Of a DNA stretch of 19,161 nt, positions 1 through 6,022 are shown one piece after another (the first letter of the stretch is position 1; each line of letters starts with the position of its first letter). The notes below the pieces were generated by a model that did no database searches, had not been told where the DNA came from, and worked only from the letters and a program-made list of their open reading frames with translations. The stretch spans positions 1 to 19,161 of the forward strand of contig JAAXHE010000351.1 of the NCBI GenBank assembly GCA_012271065.1, given 5' to 3'. A program made the position numbers and the translations under genes. The stretch comes from Candidatus Latescibacterota bacterium. GTDB lineage: Bacteria > Latescibacterota > UBA2968 > GCA-2709665.

Positions 1-75
1 ATTTATCTTCGGATTAAGGTTAATCGGCTCCGGAAGAGATGGTCAAATCGGAATATCGTACCATTCAGACGAATC

Positions 76-294
76 TTAGGGAGAAGAAAGACATTGCGTC
101 ACCCGAACAATAGGTTGATATTTCGTTGGAATCACCGGTTCGCGGATCCCCGGCGCCGGCAAGCTGAGGTTCACGCCCGGGGAGACCCCGTCGATAAAAT
201 GCACCGGGTTGTTTCGTAACGGACCGAACGCGACGCACAGCCGATGCCCGGCGCGGAAACCTTCACGCGGCGAAAGTTCTCCAATCTTGAAAGG
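76..294 (-). pseudogene. Possible decayed C-terminal fragment of a CocE/NonD (peptidase S15-like) hydrolase
   Basis: Minus-strand reading frame open between in-frame stops at 295-297 and 76-78, about 72 codons, with no ATG. It encodes FKIGEL, then GFRAGHRL, then HFIDGVSPGVNLSLPAPG. The FRAGHRL element resembles the 'FRAGHRLRL' strand in the C-terminal jelly-roll domain of CocE/NonD-type hydrolases (family knowledge). No N-terminal part follows upstream, because the flavin monooxygenase gene occupies that DNA on the other strand. If real, this is a truncated remnant left at a rearrangement junction. It could equally be a chance open frame in GC-rich DNA; the similarity rests on one short motif. 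Confidence 0.2.
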
Positions 295-302
295 TTACGC
301 CC

Positions 303-1409
303 ATGGATCGAGTCAGGTCCGGCATCTTCATCATGCCGTTCCATCCACCCGGAAAACCGCTCAGCCAGTGCCACGACGAAGACATGGAGCTTGTCATTCG
401 CGCCGACGAACTGGGTATCGACGAATTCTGGATCGGCGAGCATCACACGATGGTCTATGAAAACATCGCAATGCCGGAGATTTTCATCGGAGCGGCGCTG
501 CGGGAGACCCGCGACATTCGGCTTGGGCCCGCGCCGGTCTGCCTGCAACAACACCACCCGGCGCTTGTCGCAAGCCGGTTGTCATTTCTGGACCATCTGT
601 CCCATGGTCGGCTCAATCTCTGTTTCGGGCCCGGGAGCGTTCCGACCGACCTGGAGGTCCTCGGTGTCGACCCGCAGGACAGCGGCGCCATGGTCGCCGA
701 ATCATTGGACATGATCCTGACACTCTGGATGACTGACCCACCCTATGACATCGATGGCCGGTTCTGGAAGATCCGGATGGAACGCACAATCGATCCGGAG
801 GTTGGCCTCGGCGTTATTCACAAGCCATTTCAACGACCCCATCCGTCTGTTTCGATGCCGATCAGTTCGATGAATTCCGAAACAGCACGGCAGGCGGGGC
901 GACGCGGCTTCCAGCCCTTCGGACACAGCCTGATTCCGTCGAACACGTTGGCGAACATATGGACGACATACGAGCGGGCTGCCATGGAGGCGGGGCACAC
1001 GCCGGACCGTTCCGACTACAAGATCGCGCGCGCAATCTTCCTGGCAGACAGCACAGAAGAAGCAGTAAGGCGCGCGAGGTCCAACACGGTTGCGGCGAAC
1101 TTCGAATACATTGGCACCCTGCTCAAACGCGGCGGCCGCGGTATGAGCATGTTCAAACGCGATCCGGATATGCAAGATGCGGACTGCAATCTGGATTACC
1201 TGATGGGCGAGCAAATCATCGCCGGAAACGTCGACGCGGTACTCGAACGTCTCGAAGCATTGCGTGCGGAAGTCGGTGACTTCGGGACGCTCGTAATGAT
1301 GTCCTACGACTGGGACGACAAAGACAGCTGGTTGCGCAGTCTGGAGCTCTTTGCGACAGAATTGATGCCGGCGCTGAACCGCGCGGTGACGTCGGAACAG
1401 GTGGTTTGA
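303..1409 (+). CDS. LLM-class flavin-dependent monooxygenase (bacterial luciferase-like)
   Basis: Encodes 368 residues, a usual length for the luciferase-like monooxygenase superfamily, whose TIM-barrel enzymes use reduced FMN and O2 to oxidise small organic substrates. Seen in the sequence: an N-terminal barrel with IRADELGIDEFWIGEHH (about residues 30-46), which is the family's 'GFDSxWxxEHH' strand; LGPAPVCLQQHHPALVA (about 74-90) followed by LDHLSHGRLNLCFGPG (about 95-110), matching 'LDxLSxGRxxxGxGxG'; and a C-terminal part with Asp/Glu-rich helices. The overall look is closest to the limonene-monooxygenase-like branch, but the substrate cannot be named. The ATG at 303 is preceded by AAAGG with about 8 nt spacing. 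The gene stands alone and ends before a bidirectional terminator at 1502-1537. No signal peptide is seen, so it is cytoplasmic. Confidence 0.9.
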   Translation: MDRVRSGIFIMPFHPPGKPLSQCHDEDMELVIRADELGIDEFWIGEHHTMVYENIAMPEIFIGAALRETRDIRLGPAPVCLQQHHPALVASRLSFLDHLSHGRLNLCFGPGSVPTDLEVLGVDPQDSGAMVAESLDMILTLWMTDPPYDIDGRFWKIRMERTIDPEVGLGVIHKPFQRPHPSVSMPISSMNSETARQAGRRGFQPFGHSLIPSNTLANIWTTYERAAMEAGHTPDRSDYKIARAIFLADSTEEAVRRARSNTVAANFEYIGTLLKRGGRGMSMFKRDPDMQDADCNLDYLMGEQIIAGNVDAVLERLEALRAEVGDFGTLVMMSYDWDDKDSWLRSLELFATELMPALNRAVTSEQVV

Positions 1410-1501
1410 ACTTCCGCACCGTATGTCGAAATGAAAGGACGCCGGCACCCGTAAACAGATAGCAGAGCGCAACCTGACGTCAGGTCCGGCTGTCCGACAC
1501 G

Positions 1502-1537
1502 AAAAAAGGGCGACGCCCAAACGGCGTCCCCCTTTTT
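1502..1537. terminator. Bidirectional intrinsic terminator
   Basis: An A-run, a GC-rich stem (GGGCGACGCC with GGCGTCCCCC, one mismatch, loop CAAAC) and a T-run form a hairpin that works in both directions. It lies between the ends of two convergent genes, the flavin monooxygenase (+) and the exported protein (-), as expected for a shared terminator. Confidence 0.8.
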
Positions 1538-1568
1538 CATTGCAAAATTCAGGCTTAAGGCCGGCTGC

Positions 1569-2210
1569 TCACTCCAATTTCTTCGCCGACTTAACAGGGT
1601 ATTCCTTTTCAAAACGCTCCCTGTATTTCTCTTCCCACCCGTCGATGGACTCGCGTAGTGACGCCACCATCTGCGGCTCGATCTGCAGCAACTCCTGCAT
1701 CTTCAGGGGAAACCGCTGACCGTCCGGATAAAAACTGCCATCCAAAACCAATTCCTGAAGAAACGGATAACCCGCCACCAATTCACCCGGAGACGGCTTC
1801 AGCGGTGTGACGCGGGTGTGGACCTTCAAGCCCATAAAAGTCAGGTGGCTGAACCCCATCCTGAACCGGACGTGAGCGCCCACCTTGTTGACTCGCACCT
1901 TATGGCCCGAATACAATTCGTCCAGGCGCGCTGCAAGCAGCTTCCATCCCTGTTGGAATTCGTTCAGCGGCATGGCTTTTTCGCCGGAAAACGCCGCTTC
2001 CCGGTCTTTGGCAAGCTGCTTGGCCATGGCAAGGGATTTGTCATCCAGCTTTTTTGCTTTGGCATCGACCGAAGGCGCAGGGCACAGCGACAGACCAATG
2101 AAGATGCCGATCGAAGTCGTAAGAAGACAACGCGCTATGGACTCCCCTTTTTTGATGACGAGCGCACGATACCCTTCCAGAAAAGGGCAGAGCAAATCGT
2201 CCGGCAACAC
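1569..2210 (-). CDS. Hypothetical exported protein
   Basis: Family not recognised. The open frame gives up to 213 residues. A signal peptide is visible: CLLTTSIGIFIGLSLCPAPS followed by VDA|KAKK, a plausible signal peptidase I site. The mature part is charged and mostly helical, with no cysteine pairs or known catalytic motif, and ends in a Lys/Glu-rich tail. The start is uncertain. The GTG at 2208-2210 overlaps a TATAGT box that could be a -10 element, and the residues before the signal peptide (MLPDDLLCPFLEGYRALV) do not look like a signal N-region. A strong purine box (AAAAAAGGGGAG, minus strand, about 2142-2153) lies just before an ATA at 2136-2138, so a non-canonical start there is possible. 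A terminator-like hairpin at 2284-2323 separates it from the feo genes, so it probably is not part of that operon. Confidence 0.65.
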   Translation of the reverse strand: MLPDDLLCPFLEGYRALVIKKGESIARCLLTTSIGIFIGLSLCPAPSVDAKAKKLDDKSLAMAKQLAKDREAAFSGEKAMPLNEFQQGWKLLAARLDELYSGHKVRVNKVGAHVRFRMGFSHLTFMGLKVHTRVTPLKPSPGELVAGYPFLQELVLDGSFYPDGQRFPLKMQELLQIEPQMVASLRESIDGWEEKYRERFEKEYPVKSAKKLE

Positions 2211-2283
2211 TATACCGGACCTTGAACGGAAACGAGATTACGAAATTTCAAACTTTTGCGCAAGCATTTTCTCGTACGCCGAC

Positions 2284-2323
2284 AGAAGAAACCCGCTGCG
2301 CCGAAGCTTCGGGGTCAGCGGGT
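2284..2323 (-). terminator. Intrinsic terminator of the feo operon
   Basis: Read on the minus strand: arm ACCCGCTG, then the inner palindrome CCGAAGCTTCGG, then CAGCGGGT, followed by TTTCTTCT. The arms are perfect at 2291-2298 and 2316-2323, and the inner 12-bp palindrome is at 2301-2312, with a small internal bulge. It begins about 28 nt past the stop of the Cys-rich peptide gene, where the feo transcript would end. Confidence 0.7.
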
Positions 2324-2350
2324 ATCCGGTGCGATCAAACTGCGTTCGCG

Positions 2351-2530
2351 TCAGGACGGATGCGGATCGTCGATGCCAAGGAGGGGCTCCTGCGAGGCGC
2401 TCCGGCGGCCTCCGCAACCGCAGGAGATACTGCCGCCGGCATCGGCCAGGAACGGACTGATGAACTTCCAGGCCGCCCAGAATCCACAGACGACCGCGAC
2501 ACCCACAGCCACTGCACTCTGCCAATCCAT
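2351..2530 (-). CDS. FeoB-associated Cys-rich membrane protein
   Basis: A 59-residue peptide beginning MDWQ, followed by one transmembrane helix (SAVAVGVAVVCGFWAAWKFI, about residues 5-24) and a CGC motif (SCGCGG, about 37-42) after the membrane segment. This layout, Trp near the start, one helix, then clustered cysteines, is that of the small FeoB-associated Cys-rich membrane proteins encoded beside feoB. Their role is unsettled; a regulatory or iron-handling role at the FeoB complex has been suggested. The ATG at 2528-2530 is chosen because GGAAAGGA lies 7 nt upstream; an in-frame TTG at 2546-2548 overlaps that site and is less likely. It is the last gene of the feo operon, about 165 nt after the feoB stop, with a nested palindrome between them. 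Confidence 0.8.
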   Translation of the reverse strand: MDWQSAVAVGVAVVCGFWAAWKFISPFLADAGGSISCGCGGRRSASQEPLLGIDDPHPS

Positions 2531-2560
2531 TTCAGCGTCCTTTCCCAAAAATATCTAACC

Positions 2561-2668
2561 ATTCGGCCGCCGATTCATCCCGTCTCGCTGCGTTGCCTTC
2601 GCTCGCCGACCTTGTGCAGGTCGCCTGTGCTCTGGCGCCTTGCGAGCCGGGCGACTCAACGGCCGAAT
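2561..2668. repeat. Nested imperfect palindrome between feoB and the Cys-rich peptide gene
   Basis: Outer arms ATTCGGCCG (2561-2569) and CGGCCGAAT (2660-2668) are perfect 9-bp inverted repeats. Inside are CTCGC near 2584 pairing with GCGAG near 2642, and an inner hairpin GACCT-tgtgc-AGGTC around 2608-2622. The nested, non-coding structure looks like a dispersed REP/BIME-type element or an mRNA structure within the operon. No second copy occurs in this window. Confidence 0.5.
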
Positions 2669-2696
2669 TCAGGCAACCCATTTCTGGGACAGAACA

Positions 2697-4931
2697 CTAA
2701 CCACCCCATCCCAGAGCCATCGTGCCCTGATACGTCACCAGCGCCGCAACGTAGGCCAATAGCGTCATGTAGACAAAGGTGAGAATCGTCCATCTCCATG
2801 ACTGCGTCTCCCGGCGAATAACGGCCAGCGTCGACGCACACTGCGCGCACAGCGCGAAAAAGACCATCACCGAAAGCGCCACCGGGACATTGAAAACGGG
2901 GCGTCCATCGTCCCATGTGGCGCGGCGAAGCGCGCTGCGCAGGTCTTCGGATGACTCGTCGGCATCGCCGCCGAGGCTGTAAATCGTACCGAGCGTGGCG
3001 ACGATAACCTCCCGTGCGGGAAAGGACGCGAGCGTGGCCATCCCGATGCGCCAATCCCAGCCCAGCGGCCTGACCGCAGGCTCTATCCAATGCCCCGCCC
3101 TGCCCAGGAAACTCTCATTCAGGAGCTCCGCCGCCATCCGAGCGTCCAGGTCCGCAACGGCTACCTGCAAATCATCGTCCGTAAGCGACGCTCGAACCGC
3201 CTGCCGTTGGCGCTCGTACTTCGCAATGGTATCTTCCGATCTTGGGAAGTAGGCCAACGCCCACATGACAATTGTTGCGGCCAGGATGATACTTCCCGCG
3301 CGCACCAGAAACGCCCTGGAACTCTGATAAACCCTCAGGCCGACCGTCCGTTTGTCCGGGACCTTGTATGACGGGAACTCCAGAATGAAAGGCGATGTCT
3401 CCCCCTTCAAAAGGGTCTTCCTCAGTACCCAGGCTACGGGAACCGCCACGACCACACCCACGCAGTACATCCCGAAAAGGGTCAGCCCCTGCAGACCGAC
3501 CCACTCTCCCAGAATCGATTTCGCCGGGATAAAGGCGCCTATCAGGATCGTGTACACCGGTAATCGGGCCGAACAGCTCATCAGCGGGGCTACCAGGATG
3601 GTTACCAGCCGGTTCCGCCGGCCTTCGATGGTACGGGTTGCCATGATTCCCGGTACGGCGCACGCGAAGCTGGACAACATCGGGATAAACGACTGGCCGG
3701 AAAGACCGCATTTCGTGAGAACCCTGTCCATCAGAAGTGCCGCTCGCGCCATATACCCGCAGTCTTCGAGAATAGCGATGAAGAAAAAGAGAATTGCAAT
3801 CTGAGGCAGGAAAATGACGACACCGCCTACGCCAGCAATAACGCCGTCCTGAACCAGGCTCTTCAGCGCCCCGTCCGGAAACCAGCTGCCCACCCAGCCG
3901 GACAGCACGGCAAACAGATCGTCAACCCAATCCATCAGCGGGCCGGCCCAGGCATAGATAGCCTGGAAGACCACGCCCATAATAGCAACGAACAGGAGCG
4001 TGCCCCAGACCCTGTGCGTGAGCACCGCGTCGATGCGGTCCGAAGGCGTTTTCTGCAGGTCTTCCGGCTGCGATACGCATTGCGCAAGCACGCGCCTGAT
4101 CCAGTTGTAGCGAACCTCGGATTCAAGCGCGGAGAGTCCCGATGCCGCGGGAAACCTCCCACGTGCTTCCTCGAGCTTCCCCCGGAAATCGTCACCGCGC
4201 GTCTCAATCAGCCGGCGCTCCGCATAACCACCTTCGTCGACAATCGCCCTCAGCGCCTCAGAGCGACACACGGAAGCGTTTCTCGCGCTCTGAAACTGCA
4301 ACGCCTCCGCGACGACATCGACCGCATCGGGGAATCCGTCGGGAAATTCCGGCAGCAGCGGTGAACCCGTAAGCCGTCCGCCTTGCGGCAGCCGTCTCAA
4401 TTCCCGGCGCAGGTCTGCCAGTCCCTGTCGTCGATTCGCACAAACCCTGACGACAGGAACCCCAAGATACCGGGAGAGCGCTTCAATGTCGATGCGTATG
4501 CCGCGTGCATCCGCGACGTCCGACATATTCAGCGCAACCACCGCTGGCAGGCCGAGTTCGAGCACCTGTGAAACCAGGTAGAGGTTCCTGTATAAATTCG
4601 ATGCGTCGACAATCGCCAGTACCGCGTCTATTCTGCGTTCGCCGGGCAGCCGTCCGAGCAATACGTCGGCGACGATCATCTCATCCGGGGCATGGGCGGC
4701 GAGGCTGTAGGTTCCCGGCAGGTCGACAAGCTCCGCGATCGTGTCTTCGGACAACCTCAGCCGCCCCACTTTTCGCTCAACGGTCACGCCGGGGTAATTT
4801 CCGACGTGCTGAAAAAGACCGGTAAGACCGTTAAAAAGCGTGGTCTTACCGGTATTGGGATTACCCACAAGAGCGATTGTAAAGCGCTGCTCTACTCCGG
4901 CGCGCGGTCCATCGGACAACTCCGTGGCCAT
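2697..4931 (-). CDS. feoB: Ferrous iron transporter FeoB
   Basis: A 744-residue inner-membrane GTPase that imports Fe(II). The N-terminal G domain is complete: G1 GNPNTGKT (23-30), G2 Thr50 in VTVERKVG, G3 DLPG (70-73) and G4 NMSD (135-138). A helical spacer (about 185-290) follows, then the membrane part with two Gate-type segments, including ALLMDRVLTKCGLSGQSF and FACAVPGIMATRTIEGRRN, the conserved cysteine-containing pore motifs, and PLMSCSARLPVY. A C-terminal helix bundle contains ALCAQCASTLAVIRRE. The length is close to other FeoB proteins and no frameshift is seen. The ATG is preceded by GAGGT at 7 nt and lies 10 nt after the feoA stop, so feoA and feoB are probably translated in tandem. 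Control is expected from the DtxR-like regulator at the head of the operon. Confidence 0.97.
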   Translation of the reverse strand: MATELSDGPRAGVEQRFTIALVGNPNTGKTTLFNGLTGLFQHVGNYPGVTVERKVGRLRLSEDTIAELVDLPGTYSLAAHAPDEMIVADVLLGRLPGERRIDAVLAIVDASNLYRNLYLVSQVLELGLPAVVALNMSDVADARGIRIDIEALSRYLGVPVVRVCANRRQGLADLRRELRRLPQGGRLTGSPLLPEFPDGFPDAVDVVAEALQFQSARNASVCRSEALRAIVDEGGYAERRLIETRGDDFRGKLEEARGRFPAASGLSALESEVRYNWIRRVLAQCVSQPEDLQKTPSDRIDAVLTHRVWGTLLFVAIMGVVFQAIYAWAGPLMDWVDDLFAVLSGWVGSWFPDGALKSLVQDGVIAGVGGVVIFLPQIAILFFFIAILEDCGYMARAALLMDRVLTKCGLSGQSFIPMLSSFACAVPGIMATRTIEGRRNRLVTILVAPLMSCSARLPVYTILIGAFIPAKSILGEWVGLQGLTLFGMYCVGVVVAVPVAWVLRKTLLKGETSPFILEFPSYKVPDKRTVGLRVYQSSRAFLVRAGSIILAATIVMWALAYFPRSEDTIAKYERQRQAVRASLTDDDLQVAVADLDARMAAELLNESFLGRAGHWIEPAVRPLGWDWRIGMATLASFPAREVIVATLGTIYSLGGDADESSEDLRSALRRATWDDGRPVFNVPVALSVMVFFALCAQCASTLAVIRRETQSWRWTILTFVYMTLLAYVAALVTYQGTMALGWGG

Positions 4932-4941
4932 GCGTTGAACC

Positions 4942-5244
4942 TCAGGTGATCGGACTCAGTCTAACGGCAACGGCGTCGTGCATCCGCAAACAGAACCGGG
5001 CGTCTTCCACCTGCACGACCAACCGTCCGCCGGCACGCAGCAATCGAACCCTGACACCCGGTCCAACTCCCAGTTCCCGCAGCCGGGAGGCCAGGGGGGT
5101 ATTCCCTTCAACCGATTCCACCGTGCCTTCGTCACCGACATCGAGTCCGGCCAGCGATCCCCGGAACATCCTCCGGGACCGGTTCTTTCGTTCATTCGAA
5201 AGCCAGAGCCCACGAGCGGCCAGTTGCATGAGGCGCGCCACCAT
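4942..5244 (-). CDS. feoA: Ferrous iron transport protein FeoA
   Basis: Encodes 100 residues. The SH3-like FeoA core spans about 28-98: SLAGLDVGDEGTV, then ASRLRELGVGPGVRVRLLR, then GGRLVVQVEDARFCLRMHDAVAVRL. The 'RLRELGxxPGxxVxLL' and 'RxxxxxxA' features are those of FeoA, a small cytoplasmic partner that binds FeoB and supports Fe(II) uptake. About 25 basic N-terminal residues precede the core, which makes it longer than many FeoA proteins. The ATG at 5242-5244 has AAAGGA 7 nt upstream and lies about 26 nt after the regulator's stop codon, so the start is well supported and the genes are co-transcribed. Confidence 0.93.
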   Translation of the reverse strand: MVARLMQLAARGLWLSNERKNRSRRMFRGSLAGLDVGDEGTVESVEGNTPLASRLRELGVGPGVRVRLLRAGGRLVVQVEDARFCLRMHDAVAVRLSPIT

Positions 5245-5270
5245 TTCGTCATCCTTTTTTTGTCGCGAGA

Positions 5271-5801
5271 TTATCCAGCGTCACCGATTCTGAGGAGGCA
5301 CTCGTCTTCGCAGATCGGACAATCGGCCTCGTCGTGACAGAAGTCGCCGGTCTGCCAGAACGCGTTCAGAAACTCCCGCGCCTCCGGCGTATCGGCCAGC
5401 AGGAATCTCACAAAATTCAGCAACTTCTCGCTGGTTTCCTCGCTCAACAGGTGTTCCACCTTGCACGCGTCCACTTCCGACTGGTGGCCTTCCACGTGCA
5501 GCACGTCCTTAAGGAATTTGCGAACGATGGCGCGCTTGGCGAGTACCAGATCCACCAATCGCTCACCTCGTTCGGAAAGCCGCAGGAACTTGTTCTGATC
5601 TTCCAGAACGAACTGCTTCTGTCGGAGCGCCTTTAAAGTCAGCGACGCGCTGCCTCGCGTAATGTCCAGATATCTTGCGACATCCGACACGCGGGCGTAT
5701 CCGTACTGATCCTTGAGCTCTCTAATGGCGAGAAGGTGATGTGCGACGCTGTGCGTGATTTCATTCTCCTCGAATGCTTTCCACACATCGGAAGATGCCA
5801 C
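5271..5801 (-). CDS. DtxR/MntR-family metal-dependent regulator of the feo operon
   Basis: Encodes 176 residues from the GTG at 5799-5801. An N-terminal winged helix (about 20-75) contains YARVSDVARYLDITRGSASLTLKAL, and a dimerisation/metal-binding domain contains FLKDVLHVEG and CKVEHLLSEETSEKLLNFVRFL (about 96-135), the usual DtxR/MntR pattern with Cys113, Glu116 and His117 as likely ligands. There is no C-terminal SH3 domain. Instead the protein ends in a cysteine cluster, C-x5-C-x2-C-x3-C (Cys155, 161, 164, 168). The GTG is preferred over an in-frame TTG at 5877-5879 because AAAGGGGG lies just upstream and because the TTG is itself the TTGACT -35 box and would place the operator inside the coding region. 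As the first gene of the operon, it is likely an autoregulated, Fe(II)-responsive repressor of feoAB. Confidence 0.88.
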   Translation of the reverse strand: MASSDVWKAFEENEITHSVAHHLLAIRELKDQYGYARVSDVARYLDITRGSASLTLKALRQKQFVLEDQNKFLRLSERGERLVDLVLAKRAIVRKFLKDVLHVEGHQSEVDACKVEHLLSEETSEKLLNFVRFLLADTPEAREFLNAFWQTGDFCHDEADCPICEDECLLRIGDAG

Positions 5802-5840
5802 GGGTCCCCCTTTCCGCCGTCGGGCTTCTGAACCAGTCAG

Positions 5841-5860
5841 ATGTTTTACCAATAAAACAT
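5841..5860. promoter_or_regulatory. Palindromic operator of the feo operon (probable DtxR-like binding site)
   Basis: A perfect 8-bp inverted repeat, ATGTTTTA and TAAAACAT, around CCAA. It is AT-rich in GC-rich surroundings and covers the likely -10 region of the minus-strand promoter, about 40 nt upstream of the regulator's GTG. Position and symmetry fit a repressor site for the DtxR/MntR-type protein encoded next to it. Binding is inferred. Confidence 0.65.
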
Positions 5861-5879
5861 ACGTTATAAATTTAGTCAA
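5851..5879 (-). promoter_or_regulatory. Promoter of the feo operon
   Basis: On the minus strand, TTGACT (5879-5874) is a 5/6 match to the -35 consensus. A spacer of 16-17 nt leads to TTTTAT or TTTATT as a weak -10 box lying inside the 5841-5860 palindrome. The AT-rich spacer also favours a promoter. Confidence 0.55.
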
Positions 5880-5937
5880 CAGACGGTTACCGTGTCAAGC
5901 GAAATCTATCGGCAATCCGGTATCGACGGCGTCGCGC

Positions 5938-5966
5938 TTGACATTTGGCGCCCAATTTCGTATACC
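5938..5966 (+). promoter_or_regulatory. Promoter of the UxaA-family gene
   Basis: A perfect TTGACA -35 box at 5938-5943, a 17-nt spacer and TATACC at 5961-5966 as a -10 box. It ends about 57 nt before the ATG at 6023 and is divergent from the feo promoter, with about 60 bp between the two -35 boxes. Confidence 0.65.
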
Positions 5967-6022
5967 TCCCGGAACCGCACGGTCAACATTGGAATTCGTG
6001 ACACGCTTCAAGGAGTCTGTCA

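Noticed and set aside
702..1520. 272-residue minus-strand frame under the flavin monooxygenase
   Set aside because: Antisense shadow of a well-supported gene. It also runs into the terminator hairpin.
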